Origin: JBEKTW01 sp963727845
Lineage (GTDB): Bacteria > Bacteroidota > Ignavibacteria > UBA10030 > SZUA-254
Reading direction: 5' to 3'
DNA: 64,000 nucleotides
Assembly: GCA_963727845.1 (NCBI GenBank)
Contig: CAVSHI010000003.1
Location: forward strand, 310,001 to 374,000
Shown here: piece after piece, positions 8,085-17,671 of the stretch
Position numbering within the stretch: the stretch's first letter is position 1
Layout of the letters: the number at the start of each line of letters is the position of its first letter
Made by a program: the position numbers and the translations under genes
Notes under the pieces: generated by a model
Told to the model about the DNA's origin: nothing
What the model saw: the letters and a program-made list of their open reading frames with translations, nothing else
The model's database searches: none

Positions 8085-9305
8085 ATGAAGCCCAAACCTC
8101 AAACCTCAAACCTCAACTCCCCTTTGCCCCTTTCCGGCATCCGCGTCCTCGACCTCACGCACATCCTCTCCGGCCCATTCTGTACGATGAAACTGGGTGA
8201 CGCGGGTGCGGAAGTCATCAAGATCGAGCAGCCCGGGAAGGGGGACAACACGCGCACATGGGGACCACCGTTCATTAAGGGAGAAAGCGCTTACTTCCTG
8301 AGCGTCAACCGCAATAAGAAAAGTGTCACCCTGGATTTGAAAGCGGAAAAAGGCAAAGAGATCCTTGCAAAACTTATCGGGCAGTCCGATGTTCTCGTGG
8401 AAAATTTCCGCGGCGGCGTGATGGAGAAGCTGGGATTCGATTACCCACGGGTGAAGAGACTGAATCCAGGAATCATCTATTGTTCTATATCGGGCTACGG
8501 ACACACCAGCAACCGCAACTGCCTGCCGAGCTACGATGTTGTTGTGCAGGGGGAATCAGGATTGATGGACATGACTGGGTATCCGGACGGACCTCCGACC
8601 AAGGTGGGCATCTCCCTCGCCGACGTGAACGCCGGCAATATCGCTTTCGAAGGGATTTTGCTGGCACTCCTCCAACGTGCGAAAACCGGCAAGGGACAGT
8701 TTGTAGACATCAGTTTGCTGGACGGTCTGGTTTCGCTGTTTGCCTATCAATCACAGATAGCGCTTTCATCGACCCGTAAGGTGAGCCGCAGGGGAAACCG
8801 CCATCCGACCATCACACCATACGAGATGTTCGCGACGAAGGATGGATTTATCAATATTGCCGTTGCCACCGAGCCGGCCTGGCGGAGTTTTTGCGGCGCG
8901 ATAGGGCGTAAAAACCTGCTTGAAGATCGACTGTTTTCGGAAAATGCGAACAGAATCGAGCACAGAGAATCGCTGGAACAGATCCTCATCCCCGTCATGA
9001 GAACCAAACGAACGAAGGAATGGATGAAAATCCTGTCGAAAGCCGGTGTACCCGCCGGCACCATCAATTCTCTCCATGAGGCCCTGACAATGACAACGCT
9101 CAAAGAAAGAAATATGATTGAATCGACGAGCCATCCGGTCATAGGAACGCTGAAGATGGTTGGAAATCCCATCAAACTGTCGGATTCACCGCGCGCAACG
9201 ATGCTTCCCCCTCCGCTGCTGGGTCAACACACACGGGAAATTCTGAAGCGTTTGGGATACACATCTCAGGGAATAGCATCCCTCAGCAAGAAACGAGTAA
9301 TTTAG
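8085..9305 (+). CDS. CaiB/BaiF family (type III) CoA transferase
   Basis: A 406-residue enzyme moving CoA between organic acids. Family features include VLDLTHILSGPFC near the N-terminus, LGDAGAEVIKIEQPGKGD, the SVNRNKKSVTLDL segment, and the region around VGISLADVNAG (about 185) that holds the catalytic Asp. The first residues (MKPKPQTSNLN) come from a short CTCAAAC direct repeat, so a slightly later start is possible, although AAAGGA precedes this ATG well. It ends the + strand catabolic cluster and may activate an acid product such as a beta-amino acid derivative. The true substrate is unknown. Confidence 0.92.
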   Translation: MKPKPQTSNLNSPLPLSGIRVLDLTHILSGPFCTMKLGDAGAEVIKIEQPGKGDNTRTWGPPFIKGESAYFLSVNRNKKSVTLDLKAEKGKEILAKLIGQSDVLVENFRGGVMEKLGFDYPRVKRLNPGIIYCSISGYGHTSNRNCLPSYDVVVQGESGLMDMTGYPDGPPTKVGISLADVNAGNIAFEGILLALLQRAKTGKGQFVDISLLDGLVSLFAYQSQIALSSTRKVSRRGNRHPTITPYEMFATKDGFINIAVATEPAWRSFCGAIGRKNLLEDRLFSENANRIEHRESLEQILIPVMRTKRTKEWMKILSKAGVPAGTINSLHEALTMTTLKERNMIESTSHPVIGTLKMVGNPIKLSDSPRATMLPPPLLGQHTREILKRLGYTSQGIASLSKKRVI

Positions 9306-9354
9306 CTGTGGTAAGTTGTTATTTACACGGGAATCTTCTATATTCTTTTCGTTC

Positions 9355-10038
9355 ATGAGCAAATCCAAAATCTTCGTCGCCGTAGCCGGCAACATAGGCG
9401 CAGGTAAATCTTCTCTCACGCACCTTCTGAGCCGGCATTATGGCTGGAAGGCCTTCTTCGAATCGGTAGACAATAACCCGTATTTATCGGATTTCTATGC
9501 GGATATGAATCGCTGGTCGTTCAACCTCCAGGTTTATTTTCTGTCAAAGCGGTTCAACGACCATAAGCGAATTGTTGACGGAACGGAAAGTGTCATTGAG
9601 GACCGGTCGATTTACGAAGACGCGGAAATCTTTGCGCGGAACCTGCATATGATCGGCAAAATGGATAAACGCGACTACGAGAATTACGTCGAATTGTATC
9701 ATGTGATGACGCAATACCTCCAGCCGCCCGACCTCCTCATTTACCTCAATGCGCGGGTCGAGACCCTGCTGAAACAGATCGCAAAGCGCGGAAGAGACTT
9801 CGAGCAGAGCATCCCGCGCTCCTATCTCGAACAGCTGGCCGGTCATTACAAGGATTGGATCAGGAGCTATAAGCTGGGACCGCTGCTCGTTGTTCCCTCC
9901 GACGAGGTCGATTTCGTCCACGAACGCGGCGACTTCAACAGGATGCTAATGCTTATTCAGGGGAAGCTCATGGAGCTTGGATACCAGCAGAAAGCGCCGG
10001 GAGGTGCGCCGCAGGTGGTGGCCGAACGGAGCTTATAA
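9355..10038 (+). CDS. Deoxynucleoside kinase (deoxyadenosine/deoxyguanosine kinase type)
   Basis: A 227-residue P-loop kinase that phosphorylates deoxynucleosides for salvage. GNIGAGKSSLTHLL at residues 11-24 is the P-loop, and EDRSIYEDAEIFA near 80 is the substrate-side ERS/DRS motif of the dCK/dGK family. RGRDFEQSIP forms the lid. I start at ATG 9355 because MSKSKIFVAVAG fits the family; a longer reading frame from 9316 adds a poor N-terminus. No Shine-Dalgarno site is visible. It converges with the protease gene at 10079. Confidence 0.92.
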   Translation: MSKSKIFVAVAGNIGAGKSSLTHLLSRHYGWKAFFESVDNNPYLSDFYADMNRWSFNLQVYFLSKRFNDHKRIVDGTESVIEDRSIYEDAEIFARNLHMIGKMDKRDYENYVELYHVMTQYLQPPDLLIYLNARVETLLKQIAKRGRDFEQSIPRSYLEQLAGHYKDWIRSYKLGPLLVVPSDEVDFVHERGDFNRMLMLIQGKLMELGYQQKAPGGAPQVVAERSL

Positions 10039-10078
10039 CCCCGCGCTCCCCCCGCCTCCCACCATTGTGTACGATTGC

Positions 10079-11764
10079 CTACTTGGGCTTTTTCACCGAT
10101 AGAAGCCGGGAGTACTCACTACCGTTCAATAACAATCCTGCCGCTGTCTTGGCCTGCTCGTCATTTTCGAGTGATGCGGCGATTCTCCCAACGTCCCCTT
10201 TGTAACGCGACATAAGCTCCGTCATCACTCCGCGGAGGACTTTCACCCTGTCCCGGTCAAGGCTGTACTTCTTTTCCTGTCCGAGTTCCGTTTTAAGCCG
10301 TTCAATTTCCTGCTTGATGGTTGGACTGTATTTCGATTTGTCTGCGATTTCCGAAAGCTCGGAAACTTTCTTTTCTCCCTCATCCTGATACGTGAACTGC
10401 TGTTCATCGAGAAACTTCTGAAATTCACCGAGCGCTTCTTCCTGGGAAGGCATCGGTTTAGTCGAATCTTTGTGCTGCGAAACGTACTTCGTGGCAAATT
10501 TGAAGAACATTGATTTCCGCAGCAACTCTGTGACCATCGCGCTCGTTTCCGTCTCACCGGCCACGGAATCGGGGGTCACTCCGCCCGATTCGAATACGGG
10601 ACGGCCTTTCATCGTCATAAATTCACGCCGCAAACTATCCGGTGTAACCGAGAAGATACCGTCCTTGCCTCTATGCATGTAATCGATCTCCTGGATGCAG
10701 CGACCGCTCGGCGTGTAGTACTTCGCGGTAGTTATTTTCAATTGTGTACCGTACACAAGCGGGAGGATTGTCTGAACCAGTCCCTTGCCAAACGTCCGGG
10801 TTCCGAAGATGACGCCCCGGTCCAGGTCCTGAATCGCGCCGGCCACTATTTCGCTGGCGCTCGCGCTGTTGTGATTCACCAGAACAACGAGAGGGACATC
10901 GGGAAGCACGGGATCCTCGGCGGCGAAATATTTTTTCTCCGATTCAGGCTGTCGTCCGCGGGTGCTGACGATCAGACTTCCTTTGGGGACGAACTTCTCG
11001 ACAACGTCCACCGCGACATCGAGTAATCCGCCGGGGTTATCACGCAAATCGAGGATCAAACCCCTGATCGTTCCTTTCATTTTCAGGTCTTTTATCGCGA
11101 GGCGCAATTCGTCGCCGGCGCCGCGGGAGAATCGTTCCAGCCGAACGTACGCGATGCCGGTGTCGATGAAGTCCGCATACGTTATATTCTTCAGCAGAAT
11201 TTCTTCCCGGACACACACAAAAGTCAGCGGTTTTTTTTCTCCATCGCGGTCGATCTTCATGCGTAATTCCGTCCCGGGTTCACCGCGGGTCATCGAGCGA
11301 ATGGCATCCGGCTTAACGCCAATCACGGGCTTGCCGTCAATTTCGAGAATACGGTCGCCTGGTTCTAATCCCTGCCGCTGGGCAGAATATCCTTCGAGGA
11401 GCGATAGAATCGTGATGTAGCCGTCCCGCAGGCCAATCGTAACACCGATGCCGCCGTACTTTCCCGAAGTAATCAACTCAACCTCGTCGCCCTCGTTTTC
11501 GCCGATGAAATTCGTGTACGGGTCAAGCGCACCCAGCATACCATCGATCCCGCCTTCCATGAATTTTTCGGGGTCAATTTCATCCACATAATTCATCGTG
11601 ACTTCTTTGTAGACGTGCCCGAAAATGTCGATCCCTTTGCTGATTCTGAACAGATAATCGGTGTCGGAGAATGTGAACCCGATAATGAATGCGCTCATCG
11701 CGACGACTCCGACGAGCACCACGATCGGGAACCATTTCTTTCCGGTTATAAAACCTTTCTTCAT
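10079..11764 (-). CDS. S41 family C-terminal processing peptidase
   Basis: A 561-residue exported serine protease. A signal anchor (about 8-30, WFPIVVLVGVVAMSAFIIG) is followed by an N-terminal helical region, a PDZ domain (GIGVTIGLRDGYI to GDRILEIDGKPV, about 95-170) and the S41 catalytic domain. The Ser/Lys dyad is visible as NHNSASASEIVAG and FGTRTFGKGLVQ. The C-terminal third is a charged helical extension. I start at 11764 because AAGGAG stands 6 bases upstream; an in-frame start at 11803 lies in the tmk spacer. It follows tmk by 13 bases and is probably co-transcribed. Confidence 0.93.
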   Translation of the reverse strand: MKKGFITGKKWFPIVVLVGVVAMSAFIIGFTFSDTDYLFRISKGIDIFGHVYKEVTMNYVDEIDPEKFMEGGIDGMLGALDPYTNFIGENEGDEVELITSGKYGGIGVTIGLRDGYITILSLLEGYSAQRQGLEPGDRILEIDGKPVIGVKPDAIRSMTRGEPGTELRMKIDRDGEKKPLTFVCVREEILLKNITYADFIDTGIAYVRLERFSRGAGDELRLAIKDLKMKGTIRGLILDLRDNPGGLLDVAVDVVEKFVPKGSLIVSTRGRQPESEKKYFAAEDPVLPDVPLVVLVNHNSASASEIVAGAIQDLDRGVIFGTRTFGKGLVQTILPLVYGTQLKITTAKYYTPSGRCIQEIDYMHRGKDGIFSVTPDSLRREFMTMKGRPVFESGGVTPDSVAGETETSAMVTELLRKSMFFKFATKYVSQHKDSTKPMPSQEEALGEFQKFLDEQQFTYQDEGEKKVSELSEIADKSKYSPTIKQEIERLKTELGQEKKYSLDRDRVKVLRGVMTELMSRYKGDVGRIAASLENDEQAKTAAGLLLNGSEYSRLLSVKKPK

Positions 11765-11777
11765 TTCAAACTCCTTG

Positions 11778-12392
11778 TTAAGGCAAGCGTTGTTGAACAG
11801 CATTCCAAATATGGCCGTGGATTCTTTCCACCGAATCCATTCCGTTGATAACGATAAACCGTCCGGATTCCATCTGAGCGAGCGACAGGAAGCCCTGCCG
11901 GGCCTTTTCGTAGAACTCTCGTCCCGATGATTCCATCCTGTCGGCAGATTGCCCCGCCAGCGAACGCCGGCGAATTATTTCATCGGGTACAATATCAATA
12001 AACAGCGTGACGTCCGGTATCGTTCCATCCGTGGCGATGGTATTGATCCTGTGCACATCGTCCAGGTTGAGCCCCCGCCCGTATCCCTGATAGGCTGTGG
12101 TTGAATCATGAAACCGGTCACAGACAACGATCGTACCGCGCTGGAGTGCAGGACGAATAACCTGGCTGACGAGCTGAGTCCGCGCAGCGGAGAACAAGAA
12201 CAATTCCGCCTTCAAGCTCATTTCGCGATTCCGATTGTCGAGGAGGATGGTGCGAACCTTCTCCGAAATTTCCGTACCGCCGGGCTCGCGCAGCAAGAGA
12301 ACCTCCCGGCCGAGTTGCTGCAGGCGCTTGACGAGTAGTGCCGCCTGGGTGGTCTTTCCAGAGTAATCGAGGCCTTCGAAGGTAATGAACAT
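11778..12392 (-). CDS. tmk: Thymidylate kinase
   Basis: A 204-residue kinase that converts dTMP to dTDP. The P-loop is FEGLDYSGKTTQ at residues 4-15, with Tyr-Ser where most homologues have Gly-x. Next come LREPGGTEISE (DR-type substrate loop), the CDRFHDSTTAYQGYGR motif near 95-110, and a lid region with RRRSLAGQSADRME. All are standard for TMK. The ATG at 12392 is the only good start. It is the first gene of a two-gene minus-strand unit with the S41 protease and diverges from the sigma factor gene. Confidence 0.96.
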   Translation of the reverse strand: MFITFEGLDYSGKTTQAALLVKRLQQLGREVLLLREPGGTEISEKVRTILLDNRNREMSLKAELFLFSAARTQLVSQVIRPALQRGTIVVCDRFHDSTTAYQGYGRGLNLDDVHRINTIATDGTIPDVTLFIDIVPDEIIRRRSLAGQSADRMESSGREFYEKARQGFLSLAQMESGRFIVINGMDSVERIHGHIWNAVQQRLP

Positions 12393-12459
12393 GATACGTC
12401 TGTGGTGATAGAATTGATTTCAAGGTAACCAAAATCCCCCAATTATTCAAATTCACCTC

Positions 12460-12489
12460 TTGCACGTCGCGCATTTTTTCCGTACTTTG
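12460..12489 (+). promoter_or_regulatory. Possible Bacteroidota-type promoter upstream of the ECF sigma gene
   Basis: TTG at 12460 and TACTTTG at 12483-12489 are 20 bases apart, close to the -33 TTG / -7 TAnnTTTG pattern of Bacteroidota sigma-ABfr promoters. The -7 box is one base shorter than the ideal. It lies 31 bases before the ATG at 12521 in the divergent region with tmk. This is a pattern match only. Confidence 0.35.
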
Positions 12490-12520
12490 TCGATGGTTGT
12501 CGTGAAGTTAAGAACGCGAA

Positions 12521-13189
12521 ATGCCACGCAAGAAGAAAAAATTAGTCCGCCACATAAAAAAACATTTGCACGAGGAACCGATCCCTCAGCCCCTGTCGGT
12601 TGCGAAGAGTGAAGCCCGCAAAGAAGACAGGGCGCTAATTCATGCTGCCCTCCGCGGCAACCAGTCGGCATACAAACGGTTGATGAAAAAGTACCGCGCT
12701 TCACTCTCTAATCTGATTTACCGGCTCATTCGCCGCAAGGAAGATGTTGAGGATCTTACCCAGGAAGCGTTCGTGAAGGCATTCGCTTCGCTTAAAAACT
12801 TCAACGAAGAATTTGCATTCTCGACGTGGCTGTATAAAATTGCGACGAACAACACGATCGACTACATTCGAAAGCACAAACTGGAGACCTTCTCGATCGA
12901 CAAGCCGATCGCTTCCGATGAGAGCGATTATTCTTTTGAGCTCCCCGACACGACTTATCAGCCGGACAAGAGCATCATCTTGCAGCAGCGAAAGGCCCTG
13001 ATGGAGCAAGCAATCGCTCTTCTTCCCGAAAAATACCAGCGTGTCATTATCCTGCGTCACACCGAGGAACGGGATTACGCCGAAATAGCCAAAATATTGA
13101 AATTGCCCATCGGCACGGTGAAAGCGCACATTTTCCGCGCGCGCGAGATAATGTACAAGTTCCTCAAAGACAAAATCTCACATTATTGA
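12521..13189 (+). CDS. ECF-type RNA polymerase sigma-70 factor
   Basis: A 222-residue sigma factor with an extra basic N-terminus (PRKKKKLVRHIKKH). Region 2 is seen as NLIYRLIRRKEDVEDLTQEAF, with FSTWLYKIATNNTIDYIRK (about 105-123), and region 4 as LPEKYQRVIILRH with the helix-turn-helix YAEIAKILKLPIGTVKAHIFRARE. There is no region 1.1 or 3, so it belongs to the ECF group. It would direct transcription of a stress or envelope regulon. The next gene, 45 bases downstream, encodes an anchored protein and is a likely partner or target. No classic anti-sigma with ZAS motif is present. Confidence 0.93.
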   Translation: MPRKKKKLVRHIKKHLHEEPIPQPLSVAKSEARKEDRALIHAALRGNQSAYKRLMKKYRASLSNLIYRLIRRKEDVEDLTQEAFVKAFASLKNFNEEFAFSTWLYKIATNNTIDYIRKHKLETFSIDKPIASDESDYSFELPDTTYQPDKSIILQQRKALMEQAIALLPEKYQRVIILRHTEERDYAEIAKILKLPIGTVKAHIFRAREIMYKFLKDKISHY

Positions 13190-13234
13190 AACTTCCCACC
13201 CGCTTTTTTCGTATCGGTATTATAGAGAGAAGAG

Positions 13235-14140
13235 ATGCGCAAGGGTTCTAACATATTTCCACTGCTTTTCGCGATTGCAGCCCTTTTCGTGCTGATCGCA
13301 GTGGGATTTCGTTATTTTGAATCCAACCATGTTACAAAAACGATCCCGGCCACGACAGAGCGGGAGGTGAAGGTCAGTTTGGATGCGGGCCTCGGAACTA
13401 TTTACCTCTCAAAAGGCAGTTCCTCCAAGATCCTCGACGCCGAGGTTGATATCGAGAAGGTGAACGACCTGAGCGATTGTGTTTCCTATTCTGTGAAGGA
13501 CAACGTCGGATACCTCGACATCAATACCGGATGCGACGCAGAAGGAGATCATGAGCGGCGACGGGACAGGTCGGGAATTCACATCGGACATTGGGAATCC
13601 AGCACGTGGCGGCTCCAGTTTACCGACGCCGTCCCCGTGGCTTTCGACATCGAGCTCGGACTCGGGAAGGCCGACCTTGACTTCTCCGACCTTCTGGTGA
13701 AGGACCTCACACTCTCGACCGGAGCAAGCTCCGTGGCATTCCGGTTCGACCGCCCGAACAAGAAGGTTATCCAGAATCTAAATCTTGAGGCGGGCCTGAG
13801 CAAGTTTCGCGCCGAAGGATTGTGCAACGCGAACTTCAACCACATGAAATTCTCAGGGGGCGTCGGAACCTACTCGCTCGACTTTGGCGGCAAGCTCGAC
13901 AAGGAAGTCGATGTCGACATTGAGCTCGGACTGGGGACTCTTACAATTACTATTCCCGAGGATTTTGGAGCGAAAATCTCCTACGAAAAAAACTGGCTGT
14001 CCCATTTTGATGTTGACAAAGCGGATTTCTCGGAACGCGAGGAAAATGTTTACTACAGCCAGAATTTCCGGACAGCATCGGGACGGCTCAACATGCACAT
14101 TGAGGCGGGACTCGGGACAGTGAAGATTCGGAGAGAGTAA
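13235..14140 (+). CDS. Membrane-anchored protein with beta-solenoid LiaF/toast-rack-like repeats
   Basis: A 301-residue protein with one N-terminal hydrophobic segment (about 9-26), then an exported domain built from about seven short repeats of the form x-x-x-G-L-G followed by a beta strand: DAGLGTIYLS, ELGLGKADLD, STGASSVAFR, EAGLSKFRAE, SGGVGTYSLD, ELGLGTLTIT and EAGLGTVKIR. This pattern is typical of LiaF C-terminal, DUF4097 or toast-rack domains, which form right-handed beta structures. It probably faces the periplasm. The position directly after an ECF sigma gene suggests an envelope-sensing or sigma-regulated role; the function is unproven. Confidence 0.75.
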   Translation: MRKGSNIFPLLFAIAALFVLIAVGFRYFESNHVTKTIPATTEREVKVSLDAGLGTIYLSKGSSSKILDAEVDIEKVNDLSDCVSYSVKDNVGYLDINTGCDAEGDHERRRDRSGIHIGHWESSTWRLQFTDAVPVAFDIELGLGKADLDFSDLLVKDLTLSTGASSVAFRFDRPNKKVIQNLNLEAGLSKFRAEGLCNANFNHMKFSGGVGTYSLDFGGKLDKEVDVDIELGLGTLTITIPEDFGAKISYEKNWLSHFDVDKADFSEREENVYYSQNFRTASGRLNMHIEAGLGTVKIRRE

Positions 14141-14213
14141 CAACCCCACCAACCACCCGGCACGATGAAACCCCTTTGCCGGGGCTCCTCGAACCATTGC
14201 AGGCATGACCGCC

Positions 14214-16907
14214 TCACCTCCCAAACTGGTAGTACAATCCTGACCGACTGACGGGGGAAAACTCTTCCCTGTTGACGAGCGCAACAACCGCCTGATGACA
14301 GGCAGCGCTCGCGGATGCACCCAGCTGCAGGTTCGTGTAGAACACCTCACCAAAATATTTCTTCGATTTTCTTTCTCCTTGCCACATCGTTGCAATCACC
14401 GTCTGCGTGCCGTTTGCCAAAAGCGCAAACGGAGCGTAACGGAACAAGGCTCCGGGAATAGGGGAGAGATTGCTGAATAATATAGTCTGCGCCGGTGGAA
14501 TAGCAAGCATCCTTCCGAGCGAAATCTCCCGCATACCCGCGGGCGTTGCACCATCGGAGAGCAGAATGTGTGAGTTGGCCGGGCGGGCCGTGTCGAGGAA
14601 AAACTCGGCGGTCATCTGCAAGAGATCATAGTGCAGATGCGTAAGGGTCTCAAGCGTCGCCGACGTGTCGAAGAGTAGCTTCGCCTTGTCATAAAAAGCA
14701 CGGATGTCCTTTAGCTCATATTCCACATCCCACGTGGTATTTCCCGCGCAACCACATCCGACAACATCGTGCACGACCGTTTCCGTCACAGAGGGAAACA
14801 AAAGCACTGCCGCGGAAGGCAGATAACTCACGTTGAACTTCTGCACGAGCGATACGAGCTTATTGTTCTCGAACATTCGCAGCGTGTGCACGGGAAGATA
14901 TCCGAATTCCCTGGGAACCACGAAGTATACCTTTCCCCGAACACGCGTGTTTCCGGATGCACCCGGGAGCAGCTGCTGGACCGGACTTACGAGGAGGGTG
15001 TACAGCATCTGCGACAGCCTATTCGTCCGGCTAAGCGCTGCACTTTTGTTGAAGGAGGAAGCCTGGCCGTAGAGGCGTGAGTCTGCAACAAGGCTGTTGT
15101 ACTCATTAACCAACGAAAAAAGATAGTCTCGATTGACTGGAACGCGCCGCATCACGGCGGAATCCTTCCTTACGACGATTATCCACAGACTGTTTGGAAG
15201 CGGCATGAACTCGACAACAGCGTTGTTCGCGTTCAATTTGTCTTGAATCTCCTTGAGTCCGGGCTGCTGAAGACGCAGGAGCCATTGATAGGAAGCACTC
15301 GCCGCCGCCAGCTCGTTTTCTGCTTCCACCAATTCGTTGAGCTTCGAGGGATAAAATTCCTGCAACCCATGAAGCCGTTCGGCGTTATCTTGTTTTCCCT
15401 TCGCAAGATCCTGTGCAATGGTTTGTTCAAGCAGCGAAAGCCCCGCCCGTTTCCATTGCACGTCAGCAATGCAGCGATTCACCGCGTCGCTCGGAGTTGC
15501 AAGTTTGAGCGATGAAAAGAATCGGACAGCATCACAGAGATTCCTGCGTTCCGTGAGTTCGAAAGCATGTTCAACATTGTCGACGGAACACTGAAGCTGC
15601 ACTGGCGCTTCGTACCATCCGGTTTGCTCACACTCCATGAATGACTCAATCACCTGAGCTACATCGGAATCAGCGTCGAAGAGAAGGTTCTGTTCGTATT
15701 TCTCCCTTGCCCGATCGTACAAAGTGAGGGCGGCGGCAAATTCATTGCGCCGCTCGGCCAGTCTTCCCAGGAAAAAGAGCGCGATCGCTTCCCCCTCCCG
15801 AAAACCCAACTGGTCACACGTGTCCCTGAGGGCAGCGCATTTGCCCCCGAGCTCATCGAGGGTCTGCTTGTTCACACTCCTGCCCAGATGCGCATCGCAG
15901 GCAATAAGCTGAATATTGATCATTATTTCCAGGGGACGGTTTCCTTCTTTGTGAATCAGGTCCAGCGCATCCCTGTAGTAACGCTTCGCATTGTCAATAC
16001 TCTTCTGCCGAAAGGCGAGGTTGCCCAGTGAACAAAGAAGCCGGCGTTGAAGTAACGGGTCGGGACGGAGGTTTAACATGTCCAACGCTTTCGAAAATGC
16101 ATGGAAGGAACTGTCGTATTGATGCACCGATTGCGTATACAACCCCCACCGGAGATATGCCCGCGCTATCGAGAGCGTATCGCCTTTAGACCGGGCAAAG
16201 TGCATCCATGCTTCGAAGGCCGACCGGACACTGTCGGGCTCACTGGCGGCCGCGAAGGCACCCAGCCGTCCCTCGAAAACCAGAGCCGCATCCCGACCGC
16301 CGAGTCTCTCAACCCGGACTTTGAGCAATTCCCCCAAAGTCTTCAGCTCTGCATCCCGATGCCCGAGTCCGTGATGAGCCGAGCATGCGATAAGCAATGA
16401 AGATTCGAGACTCTCCCAGTCCGAAGAGAACTTTGACGAGGTCGCAGCGTCAGTCGCGAGAGACGCAGCGTCACCATATTCCCGCATTGCCGCGAGAAAA
16501 TCCGCGAGAGCTATCTTTCCTTTTCGCTCGATTGCCGGATTGGTCATGAGGTGGGCTCGCTCCAGGACGTACCGCAAAGTTATCAGCGTGCTGTCGTACT
16601 GACCCACCGCACGCTGGATGATACCGAGGAGCAGGTAATTCTCCGTGAGCGCGGAATCCTGCTGCTGTTCAGCGTTGGCGTTCATTGCCTTCCGAAGGAC
16701 CGTCATCGCCTCGGGATACTGCCGCTCGTCGAACAGCGACCGGGCTTTGTCATTCAGGGCACGGACATCCCTCAGTTTTTTCTCAGCGCTTTCCCCTCCA
16801 CAGCCGGTGAGAATGACCATCGCAATCGCCGACAACAAGCAGGTGATCATGGCGCGTTTCATTGAGCACCCGTTTAACACATTCAGCCCCGAGAACATTT
16901 GTTTCAT
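14214..16907 (-). CDS. TPR-CHAT domain lipoprotein with degraded catalytic motifs
   Basis: An 897-residue protein. An internal Met at residue 16 starts a lipoprotein signal (MKRAMITCLLSA then ILTGC), so the mature start may be at 16862. The 16907 ATG overlaps the previous stop codon (ATGA), which allows coupling. Residues about 40-430 are TPR-like helices, and the C-terminal 300 residues have the CHAT (caspase-like) layout. The catalytic His position (ATHG in active enzymes) reads TAEF and the Cys position (LSAC) reads FSNL. It is therefore probably a non-protease scaffold. Confidence 0.75.
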   Translation of the reverse strand: MKQMFSGLNVLNGCSMKRAMITCLLSAIAMVILTGCGGESAEKKLRDVRALNDKARSLFDERQYPEAMTVLRKAMNANAEQQQDSALTENYLLLGIIQRAVGQYDSTLITLRYVLERAHLMTNPAIERKGKIALADFLAAMREYGDAASLATDAATSSKFSSDWESLESSLLIACSAHHGLGHRDAELKTLGELLKVRVERLGGRDAALVFEGRLGAFAAASEPDSVRSAFEAWMHFARSKGDTLSIARAYLRWGLYTQSVHQYDSSFHAFSKALDMLNLRPDPLLQRRLLCSLGNLAFRQKSIDNAKRYYRDALDLIHKEGNRPLEIMINIQLIACDAHLGRSVNKQTLDELGGKCAALRDTCDQLGFREGEAIALFFLGRLAERRNEFAAALTLYDRAREKYEQNLLFDADSDVAQVIESFMECEQTGWYEAPVQLQCSVDNVEHAFELTERRNLCDAVRFFSSLKLATPSDAVNRCIADVQWKRAGLSLLEQTIAQDLAKGKQDNAERLHGLQEFYPSKLNELVEAENELAAASASYQWLLRLQQPGLKEIQDKLNANNAVVEFMPLPNSLWIIVVRKDSAVMRRVPVNRDYLFSLVNEYNSLVADSRLYGQASSFNKSAALSRTNRLSQMLYTLLVSPVQQLLPGASGNTRVRGKVYFVVPREFGYLPVHTLRMFENNKLVSLVQKFNVSYLPSAAVLLFPSVTETVVHDVVGCGCAGNTTWDVEYELKDIRAFYDKAKLLFDTSATLETLTHLHYDLLQMTAEFFLDTARPANSHILLSDGATPAGMREISLGRMLAIPPAQTILFSNLSPIPGALFRYAPFALLANGTQTVIATMWQGERKSKKYFGEVFYTNLQLGASASAACHQAVVALVNREEFSPVSRSGLYYQFGR

Positions 16908-17671
16908 TTCCGAATTAACTCCTGCCGCATTTTCCCGGGGTCATTTGAAAAAATGCAATCGACACCTATGTCGAGCATTCGTTCCAATGATTTCCTTGTA
17001 TCGACGGTATATACGCCAACCAGATATCCGTTCTTGTGTATTCTGCGAATGTTCTTTCCCCGGATTGCATTGCGATGACAAATGAAAAAATCGGCGTTCG
17101 CTGCCGCAACAAGCACACCCGCAGACCGCCGATAATGCCGAACGGGATGATAGAGAACGCCTGCCGTTATCCCCGGGTCGAGGGCTTTCGCGTAGTTCAC
17201 AAACGGATGATGAAACGAAGAAATCATCACATACCCCGATGCACGATGCCTGCGAACGATATGAATGCACTGTTCGGCAATTTGGCCCGCGAGGTGACGC
17301 GAGAGTTCCGTTTTTAGTTCAATATTTACTCCCATTTTCCCGCCAACACATTCGAACACCTCGTCGAGCGTTGGAATGCGCTCCGACGAATATTTTTTAT
17401 CAAACCATGCCCCGGCGCTCAACCGCTTCAGCTCAGGGAGAGTGCGGTTTTTCACCTTTCCCCGACCGTTCGTCGTCCGCTCCAGCCGGGCGTCGTGGAT
17501 GACGACGACTTCGCCGTCGCGAGAGAGGTGAACGTCCAGTTCAATCGCGTCGGCGCCGTCGGCGAGCGCCTGTTGAAACGCAGCAAGAGTATTCTCCGGC
17601 GCTACGGCGGATGAACCGCGATGGCCGACGAGGATAGGAAGGAACCGGGGTGAGCGCCAGGAAAACATCAA
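16904..17671 (-). CDS. Glycerophosphodiester phosphodiesterase
   Basis: A 255-residue GDPD-family TIM barrel that splits glycerophosphodiesters into glycerol-3-phosphate and an alcohol. Signature motifs are VGHRGSSAVAPENTLAAF (about 15-32), ELDVHLSRDGEVVVIHD (catalytic Asp and His) and NIELKTE (metal Glu and Lys). There is no signal peptide, so it is cytoplasmic, like UgpQ. It overlaps adk by 4 bases and the CHAT gene by 4 bases. It likely recycles phospholipid head groups. Confidence 0.94.
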   Translation of the reverse strand: MMFSWRSPRFLPILVGHRGSSAVAPENTLAAFQQALADGADAIELDVHLSRDGEVVVIHDARLERTTNGRGKVKNRTLPELKRLSAGAWFDKKYSSERIPTLDEVFECVGGKMGVNIELKTELSRHLAGQIAEQCIHIVRRHRASGYVMISSFHHPFVNYAKALDPGITAGVLYHPVRHYRRSAGVLVAAANADFFICHRNAIRGKNIRRIHKNGYLVGVYTVDTRKSLERMLDIGVDCIFSNDPGKMRQELIRK

